NCBI GenBank assembly: GCA_017506865.1
Contig: JAFCMP010000081.1
Coordinates: 1 to 64,000 of the forward strand
Direction of reading: 5' to 3'
Length of the DNA: 64,000 nt
Source: Tribonema minus
Taxonomy: Eukaryota > Sar > Xanthophyceae > Tribonematales > Tribonemataceae
The notes beneath the pieces are model-generated. The model saw only the letters and a list, made by a program, of their open reading frames with translations, did no database searches and was not told the origin of the DNA. Shown here in pieces: positions 53,455-62,000 of this stretch. The translations under genes were made by a program, and so were the position numbers. How positions within the stretch are numbered: position 1 is the first letter of the stretch; each line of letters opens with the position of its first letter.

Positions 53455-54293
53455 GCACCTGAGCGTCTGCTCATAGTAGCCGGGTGACGGCAACAGTGCG
53501 GCGAGTATGGCCGCTCCGCAACTCTTTGAGCAGCCATCACGGTGGTTGCAGCCTGAGTCATGAAATACTTCAACAAAACATTTAGAGTAACACTTGAAGT
53601 TCAGCACCTGGTCGTCTGCTTGCAGTTGCCAGGCTACGGCGCAGCGCGGCGAGCATAGCCGTCCTGCTGTTGCCGCTGAACGAGTCTTTGAGCAGCCATG
53701 TCAGCATCGTGTCGTGGTCTGGCACATGTTGGCCGCCGCCGTAGCTGGCTGTCAAGTGCGGATGGCACAGCGAGTTGGGCATCGATAGCTCATTGAGTTG
53801 ACGTTGTCAGCGGCACAGCACCTCAATTTGTCAGCAGCGCACTGCCAGATGACCTGACATCAATTGTGAGTTGAAGTTGTCAGCACAGCAGCACGTTCAA
53901 TTTTCCAGCAGCGCAGGTATCTCGGCCATCTTGCTCCACAGGCCACAGGACACCCAGTCTGGCAGCACGAGGAAGTGGCCAACGAGTGGCGAGCATGATG
54001 CTGCAAATCAAAGCTTTGAGTACGCACCAGCAGTCCACAGGCAGCAATTACACAAGAAGTCTGAGATGCAGGGACCGAAAACTGGCGTTCACACATTGTT
54101 TGATTGCCAGGACCCGGTGCAGCATGAATTGAGCTTTCACATTGAATGGCCAATAATCATCAAGGGCAGGTCAGCCGCGGCATCCGCCACACTCACCGAT
54201 GCTTCACACGCTGCCTCAAGTTTCGTTCTATTGAGGCGCATCCGCTTCTGAGCGTCACATGCGTGTTGAGCGCTGGCGTCACATTCGGCTCAC

Positions 54294-54393
54294 CTACGCT
54301 GCCGCCGCTGCTGCCGCTGCCCAATGCCGTCTCCTTGGGCGGCGCCGCGATGACCCGGCCGATCGTGGTGAGCGACTTGTTGATGTTGGACTC
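54294..54393 (-). pseudogene. Kinesin relic exon: NINKSL region
   Basis: The acceptor CCCGCAG and donor GTAG|GTGAGCC bound ESNINKSLTTIGRVIAAPP, the relay helix of the kinesin motor. It is the most diagnostic piece of the gene. Its phase joins the switch II exon at 54747. Confidence 0.8.
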
Positions 54394-54746
54394 CTGCGGG
54401 CGGGTGCATAGGGTCTGTGTCATTGTACCTGAGGCGTGTGTATATCTCTATCTGCAGCATACTCAAACGCGTTATTGTATACGTGGAGAGCACATTGCAG
54501 GCGGCCGAGCGTGGTGAGCGGTTGGTCCCTGGTGAGCTCGCAATTGTCAAGAGAATCGCCTTTTCAAAGCTGCGCTTCCAGTAGAAAGTGGTATATTCGT
54601 GGTACACGAGCACTGCAGCCTTTGAAATCCCACAAAGTGCAGCGCATGAAGACTGGTGAGTTCACAAAAACACACAGCACGCAGCTGTGCGGGCAACGAA
54701 ATGTTGGAGCTGGCTCTCTCCGGTGTGTAAATTCATGCGTGCCAAC

Positions 54747-54853
54747 CTCGCTGAACGCCATGCCCTTGGTCCCCGCTGTCTGCGCGCGGCCGCTACTGGC
54801 AAGGTCGATGAGGTTGACCTTGAAGTTCGTCTGGCGCTCCACTGTGCCGCTGC
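54747..54853 (-). pseudogene. Kinesin relic exon: switch II
   Basis: Between TGCGACAG and GAG|GTTGGC. Encodes RQTNFKVNLIDLASSGRAQT, then GTKGMAFSE. Consensus is DLAGSE; here DLASSG. 54854-55816 is intron or unassigned, with nothing else seen. Confidence 0.78.
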
Positions 54854-55816
54854 CTGTCGCAAGCATGCGCGCGGTCAAGTAGCAGCGAGCAGAGTGAGGC
54901 TTCGGCGCAGCAGCACGAGCACTTGGCAATGATGATAATGCATATCATGTAATGAAGCAGCTCTCCAGCAACACGTGCACAGGAAGTCAAGTCCACCTGC
55001 AGAGCATGTGGCTATGCCATTGCGCAGTTAAAACATCATGACGCGCATCCTATGAGTCAGCAGGTGATGCAACTTACCTATTTATACAAGGGAAGATCAC
55101 GCACACGCATGCATGGCGTGATCAGCAATAGTGATCAGCAGCAGCATGAGCCCTCAATGACATAAAAACATTTGATAGCACCAGAGGGTATCACTGCAGG
55201 CACATGGAGCAACTGGCGCACCTTGGTGACATCAGGAGGCATCAAGAGCGGCGGCATTACTGGTAGACTAAGTGTCAAAACACTACAAATTGCTGGCGGC
55301 GCCGCCTGTTGCAAGCACGCCGAGCAGTAGCAGGCAGAGCAAGGGCTCATCGGATCGAGAGCAGCAGCGCAAGTGTTTGTGAACAACGAAGTGCAGCAGC
55401 GCAAGCACTTGATGGCAGTCAAAATTTTGAGGCTCGGCAGGACCGGGTGGTACAGCCGACAGCGGCCTCGTCATGCCTCATATGCTCCCACTGACGCATC
55501 ATTGCAGCAGCAGGCACAATACACTGGTGACAAAAGGTGCAATATTCCGGTGCACTGTGACAGTGATGTGTGCCCACCTCGGTGGTATCGATTTAACATA
55601 TCTCGGCACCTGTGTATCGACAACACCTGGGCGCACAGTGATGAAATACCTATGAGAGCACTACTTGACACATCACATGACAGCGCCACAAAGGATATGA
55701 GCACCGAAAAAGCCTGAGGAGGGGATTCAAGCGCGGATCAACTGGCCAGAGTGCAGTTGCAAATGCGTAACACACTATACTTGCACGGAACGAGAAAGCA
55801 GTCAGCACTAGCTCAC

Positions 55817-55916
55817 CTTTGCTGCCGCCGCCGGCGGGATGCTGTGCGTGAAGACGATTGTGAAGATGCAAAGGCTGCGCGAGCTGACCGCATTGAGCGC
55901 CTTCGCGCCGATGCTT
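55817..55916 (-). pseudogene. Kinesin relic exon: switch I
   Basis: Acceptor CCCTCGCAG, donor AAAG|GTGAGC. Encodes ALNAVSSRSLCIFTIVFTHS, matching the N-x-x-S-S-R-S-H switch I with the His changed to Leu. 55917-56530 shows no further exon. Confidence 0.78.
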
Positions 55917-56534
55917 CTGCGAGGGCAGGATTACGGCTAGGGTTAACATTAGTGAGGCAGGAATGATTTGCGTTCTTGCGTGCCATATGGCTCACGAAGG
56001 CTTCGGAGGAGGCAACGCTCTTTGTCTCAAGACACGCTCAATTCAAGGTGCTGCAGGCATCAGTAGATGTGTCACACGGTGACTGGGTGCCCACAGGCCG
56101 CTCTCTATAGTGATTGCAGCCATTGCTCCTGAGTCTGACCCGTTTCTCACGACAAGATGCTGCGCGACATAATTCTGAGCTGCGCCACCTCACCCTCTTC
56201 ATGTGGTGGCGGGTACACCAGCAGAATTGACAGCCCAGTCTGGAGTTCCTCTAGCTCTTCAAGTTGACCGCACTGACTTACCCTGATTCTAACCCTAATT
56301 CTACACTTAATTCATGCTGCCACACAACCCCACGTCGTACGCAGCACATGCGCTGGCTGCATAAAATGCACAGCTTGCGAGGCGGCCGCGGCACTCACAG
56401 GTGCAGTCGCGCCTACAGAACAGGGGTTAGGTTCAGGGTTAGGGTTGGCTAATCCTTGCCGCCATGCAAACGCGCAACGCGCGAAGCACATGCGCCCGCA
56501 TTTGCCAGAGTGCGCAACTACAGTTTTGCAAACA

Positions 56535-57260
56535 TACCTGCTCTTGATTGTGCTGGTGATGACCCAAAACGCACCATGCGCGCAACATTCACCGAGTCAA
56601 ACACTTCAAGTTCACCTGCTTTTCATGGCGCTGGTGATGGACCCAAAACGAACTGCACGCGCCGCCCGTCACTGCTAACAAACTCCAACCTTGCCTGCTT
56701 CTGATGGCGCTGGTGATGATTGCCGCCAACTCCCACATGTCCGTCACGGGCAGGCGCTGCAGCCCTCCACGAAGTCGCCCTCGCTGGGTCTCCAGCGCAT
56801 GCGCGGTGCGGCGCCACTGCCCACGCTTGCCGCGCCGCCGCCGATGAGGCAACACACGTGCTCTTTGTAGATCTCGTAGCAGGATACCTATGGCGTGGAG
56901 AAGGGCGGGAGTGGGGCGGGGTGGGGGGGTTGAAAGGGGCTTCAGAGAGTGTAGATTGCAGGTTCAATACAGCCACAGAACAATGAACACCAAATGGCAA
57001 CATGTGTTGTTGTTGCTTGCGTCTGGTGAGGTCACATGCTCGTAGTAGATCTCGTGGCAGGACACCTGGGCACATGGCATAGAGAGGGGGGGGGGGGCGA
57101 GGGGGGTTCTGCAAGGCGCTGTGCATGCACGCTCTTAGAGCTGCTGCACATTCAACGTACGTGGCTACGCAAGTGTTTGAGAGGCAGTCTAGCACGCCAG
57201 TTGTCCCGCCTCGTCCTCCTTTGAACTCTTGCATGTGCTGCTGCTGTAGACCTCAGTATA
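56535..57260 (-). repeat. Repeated kinesin exon fragments
   Basis: Three versions of ATCACCAGC(G/A)C(A/C)AT.A.AAGCAGG (minus strand; near 56710, 56635 and 56555) and three of the S-Y/C-x-E-I/V-Y piece (near 57250, 57060 and 56870). They are partial tandem copies of two motor segments. Confidence 0.65.
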
Positions 57261-57422
57261 GGAAATCTGGAGCGGCGTCGTGATGGCGGGGTTGCCGGAG
57301 TGGCGCACTGGCTGCGTGCACACCTACGTCAAAGCTGTTGCGTGTGTCCTTCTCATGTACTTCAAATGTATCTACGTTTGATGAACGCGGACACACAATC
57401 ACCTTCCCGCGCGCAATTGCAC

Positions 57423-59034
57423 CTGCACTGAACAAGTAAGAGATAGCAAGGCAGCATTGCTTTATTGGAAGCGCACAGAAGCGCGTTGAGCAATCTCACG
57501 AAAACACACTCTGCAGTCCTGCAGCGGCGCCTGGGTCAGAAGCGTGAAAGTATGCATGCCGGCTTAAATCGCAATACAAGTGGATCGTTACCTGTACACT
57601 TGGTAGGTACAGTAAACACGTGTACCGCAAATGCGCTCAGTATCTACACAAAACCACACTTTGGACTCCAAAGGTACTCGCAAACCGCAATAATCGCTCC
57701 CTTCACGCACTCACATTGATACGGCTTGGGGGTATATTAGCATAAGCAGTTACACCTCATAGCCCTTACAGGTCATCCTTCGACCTCTATGGTCACCCTA
57801 GACCTTTGCATGTGAGTAGATGTCTGTTCTAGAGGTCAGACTAGACCTGGTTCAGTAACATTGGTCACATGCCAAAGGGCACATCAGTTTGCTGTGCACA
57901 ACATCAGTCTAAGAGTTACGAGGTGTTGTGGAGCCTGTGCAAGACAGCAGCTGTAGCAGACTCCTTGAAGCCCCAAGCCTTCCTACGTGACGCGTGCAAC
58001 AATAAGACCTATCGGTAAGCGCTCCCATTTCATTCCATTCCACTTCAGCATGTTCTCTGAGCTGTCTGCCTGTGATTGCTCTTCCAGCTTGCATGTTTGC
58101 ATTTATGACAGCATCACATGGTAGCCTGCTTCAATTTGGCACCCGAGCAGTCCACTGCGCGTCACCCCGCCTCTCGCAAAGGCAGCAGCGTGGTGATCGC
58201 TGTCTATACTTTCACCCATCATTTCGATCGCGTCAAAAGCTGTCGAAAAGCCCGGGGGGGCCCGAGTTCAGAGAACCACGCGAGACATCCTGCGCAAACC
58301 GTGTATGGTGTGATGATGGTCGGTGTTGCAACACTCCATTGTCGCATCACCCTTGTTAGCATGTGCAGTGCGTGCTGCAGTGAGTCTAAGCGGCGGTGAT
58401 GGCTAATTCACCTGGCCGACATTATTCTGCGTAGTAGACATCCCTGGGGATGTGCTCGCAGTTATACGGACTTGCGCGCTACTCGAGGGTTAAGATTGCA
58501 AGGTAGACGGACTGCTGATCGCAAGTCACGCACCTTGCACTATCATGTCATTAAGCTAAAGGAGATCTGGGTCTTCGCTGAAGATCCTTTAGGGGAGGAC
58601 ACATGGTAGACGCGTTCAGTTATCATGCAGACACATGATAAGTAATCATATTTAGCGATGGGGTTGCGAAATGCAATAGCCTTTCGTTAAAATAGCCTAT
58701 GATTAGAGACACCCTACCGCATGCTCTCACGCCCGCTTTGCTCAAAAGCTTATGGTTAGTCTTTTTGCAAGGAAGGGGGAGAGGAGAGGAATGCTAGCTT
58801 TAGAGCAATGCATGTTTGTCCCACAATTGTGGCCGCAGTTGTGTTACAAATCTGACGTTGCGGTCGCATCTGCACTGCATGTGGCTAACTTGCAGTCAGA
58901 GTGCCTTAGTAGCACCACCCAGTGCATGTGCACGGGCGTGCGGGGTACAGACGGCTCTTGCCTTGACATTGCACACGGTTTTGTCTCGGTACTCAGCTTC
59001 ATGCGCGCATCCGTGTGCAGGATACACATCATAA
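57423..59034 (+). other. Spacer and probable E3 5' region
   Basis: The 5' LTR of E3 should lie here, but its partner is outside the window, so no border can be set. 57765-57870 contains about eight AGGTC/GACCT half-sites in both orientations. No gene is supportable. Confidence 0.45.
58556..58592 (+). other. Imperfect hairpin upstream of E3
   Basis: CTAAAG and GATCT on the left pair with AGATC and CTTTAG on the right around GGGTCTTCGCTGA, with a two-base bulge. It may be part of the E3 LTR or leader. Confidence 0.4.
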
Positions 59035-62000
59035 ATGGCCAAGACAGGCCATGGCTCAAAGAAGCCATCAAGTGGGGCAAGCCGTCCTAGAGGTGGTGGT
59101 GGTAGCGCTAGGCCTACTGGCAGCGCTGCTACTACGAGCAACAAGAGCGGTAAGCGCCCAGTCGCGCAACCCGACAGCTCAGATGACCAGTCGTCGTCCT
59201 CCTCAGCACGGCCCGCGCCAGTTGCGCGGCCCAGCCAGACCGGTGCCAGCGCGCCCGGCAGATCCGGTGCCAGTAAGCCCGGCAAGTCTTTATCAGCGAA
59301 GGCAGCGAGGCCTCCACAGTCGGCAGTCACCGGCTCCTCGCCCCCTATAATTCGCAGCTTCCTAGAATCTAGTTCAGATTCAGACACCGAGCCCAACGGT
59401 GATGGTTCTCAAGCAGATATGTTTAGAGCCAGAAACAAGAAAGAAGCAGATGCACTGATAAAGAAACTCGCTGTACTAGGCTATAAACTCAATCTGCCAG
59501 CTGCAGATGCCGACAGTACTGTGCAGCGAAGTACAGAACAAACCCCCCCCAGCGCAGCGACAGCGTCGGCAGCTCCAGTTGAGCCAGTCGCGCCAGTTGT
59601 CGTTGCAGAACAAACACAAACGCCTGCAGCGACGCCATTGGCGCCGCCAGTTGCAGATGCGCGAAGTGTGCAGACCGCGCCAGTTGCGCCAGTGGTCTAT
59701 ACGCCGCCCGCTCCCGAGCCTATCAGGCCCACAGCCCCGGTAGCGTACACTGCACCAGTTGTGCAGCAGGCAGCACCAGTTGTGCCGCAGACCGCGCCAG
59801 TCGCGCAGCAGCTTGCACCAGTTGTGCAGCAGGCAGCACCAGTTGTGCCGCAGACCGCGCCAGTCGCGCAGCAGCTTGCACCAGTTGTGCAGCAGACGGC
59901 ACCAGTTGTGCCACAGACGCCGGTAGCGCCTGAGGTTAATGGGGCTATGCCCCTTGACCCCGAGGGCACCGACGAGATTTATGAGCAGTGGTGTGTGAGC
60001 ATGAACCACATCATTACTACTCATGAAGGCAAGGCCAGAAGCGCTAAGCAGATAAAAGCCATATCAGTAGCAACAGAGCAAATGTTGGCTGAAAGGCTTG
60101 GCCAGTTAGAGTTCAGCCTTAATCACGAGAGACCAGCGCAGACTTTACATCTGACACTGGAAATACGTGCAGTTAAAAAGGCAGAGGTCGAGGAGTGCCA
60201 GAAGCAAACCATTGCTGCACTAGAGATGCGAGGTCACAGTTTCAAAGCAAGCCAGTACCGCATGCTTTTGGCCATGGGTGAAAGGCGCCGCAGGGCGCAA
60301 GACTTTTACCGTTTCGCATTTGGCAGTCCTGGTGATGACAGCGAGCCAGAGTTGCAGAGGTACCTTCGGGGCTTCAACGCAACGCCGCTCATCACGGAGG
60401 AGACGCGTCGGGCCGCGAACAACGTGCCTGCTTCCTACTGGGAGTCGCGTGATGCCACAGAGACCGGCGCAGCGGCAGCCACCGCACGCCCAGAGACAGG
60501 TGAGCGCAGGGGGTTGGTTGGCGCAGTCACGCCTTCTTATTCTGCTGTAGCAATGACACCTTCCAAGCCTAAAGTCGACCTTAGAGGGTTTGGCGGCACG
60601 GGAGTAGTCATAGTCACCCAGGTGGGCAGACTTCAAGCCTCTATTAGGGCTTTTGAGCGTAGTTGCGACACTCGCGGCTTGCCCAGGTCTGCTTACGCAG
60701 AGGCACTTTTGTTAAGTCTGACTAAGAGTCAACATGCAGATTTAACCCGCAAAGTGAGAAATGAGCGAACAGGTGTAATGGAGACACGTTCGTTCAGTGA
60801 CTTGTCATACGAGCATATGTTGCAGTGTCTTACTGACACGTATGACAGCACGTCCGCGAAGCAAATAGCTTTGCAGAAGTATCACGAACTCATAAGAACC
60901 ACTGGTACCAGTCCCGAAGTTTGGGGCAGGGAGGTGGTTGCAGCCGCGCATGACGCTGGCTGTGCGGACAATGAAGAAATTGTTCGTATGAAGTTTGTGC
61001 ATGAGCTGCCTTTATGCTGCCGTCAAGAAGTAAACGGCTTGCATGACACGTGGGACTTGCTCCATACACGTTTCACAAAGGTAGTTGCCACTGCTCAGCA
61101 AAAGTGGCAGGCCTCGCCAGTGAGCGAGCGCGAGACGAGGAATGTTGTGTCTGCATTAGCTGCGACTCACATCTCTCAGCCATCCCACTTTGACGCAGGC
61201 AAGCGTCAAGCCAGGGACAGTTGGAGCATTGTTACCCACAATGCGCCCAAGAAGAAGAAGGTTGCTGCCTTACGTGCAGCGCTGGCGGGTCTTACCCCGC
61301 AGCAGCGCGCCGAGGTAGTGGGACAACCTGGCAGTGCCATGCCGAGCCAAGACGGTTCAGCAGGCAGAGGCATCAGCAAGATCATTCGCAACAACTGCGT
61401 GTGCCTTGGGTGCAAGCAAGACATGGTTACGTGGGCTGCTCTCATGGAGCACAAGACCACCTGCGCACCATGCATGGCGTTTCACAAGCGCAGAGCGGAG
61501 CAACGTAAAAGTGAGTCACACTTGAAGTTGCCCAGCGCACCTTATCGTTCAGTTGCAGAGTTGTCATCAGTAAACAGTGATTTACTTGATGTAGACATGG
61601 CAGATACTAGTATCAATCAGACCATTGATCAAGTCACTGACACTGTTGATGATGTTCCATTGCGCGCGCAGACAGCGGCAATTGAGAGTGGCGTAGGCCC
61701 GCCACCTCGGATCATCACACATGCGTCAATCTGCTGTGGGGCGCCTGGTGGCGCCATAGCCGGAGGTAAGATGACCTCCAGAGCAGGTTTTGTAACACGC
61801 ACGGTGCTTGCAGTTGACAAGAGTGTCAAAGCAATTGAGGCTCTGAATGAAGTTCATCCAGAAGTGCCCACTATTGCAGCATGCATGACTGATGCCAGTG
61901 TTGTTACACGTCTACTTGACGAGAAACCTGACATCACCACCATCTCGCCGCCTTGCACAGACTTCTCAACGGAGGGCAAGCGCGTCGAGGGTGAAGCTGC

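Larger units (their letters stand above)
53455..57422 (-). pseudogene. Kinesin motor-domain gene, fragmented, with repeated exon pieces
   Basis: Exon-like pieces with GT/AG borders, in motor order on the minus strand: 57324-57422 (KVIVCPRSSN...NSFDV, tentative); VSY-E-IY type pieces near 57250 (QISYTEVY), 57060 (VSCHEIYYEHV) and 56870 (VSCYEIYKEHV), the last continuing GDFVEG, a one-base shift, then LQRLPVTDMW...IITSAIRSR; 55817-55916 (ALNAVSSRSLCIFTIVF, switch I NxxSSRSH); 54747-54853 (VNLIDLASSGRA, switch II DLAGSE); 54294-54393 (ESNINKSLTTIGRVI); near 53718-53640 (MLTWLLKDSFSGNSRTAMLAAL); near 53545-53455 (LPSPGYYEQTL). No GQTGSGKT P-loop is found. Switch I reads SSRSL and switch II DLASSG, both off consensus. 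Probably a pseudogene. Kinesins move cargo along microtubules. Confidence 0.75.

Noticed and set aside
56283-56450. TTAGGG/CCCTAA-like repeats, possible internal telomere
   Set aside because: Only two short degenerate groups (CTAACCCTAA near 56289, GGTTAGG..GGGTTAGGGTTGG near 56425), with no real array.
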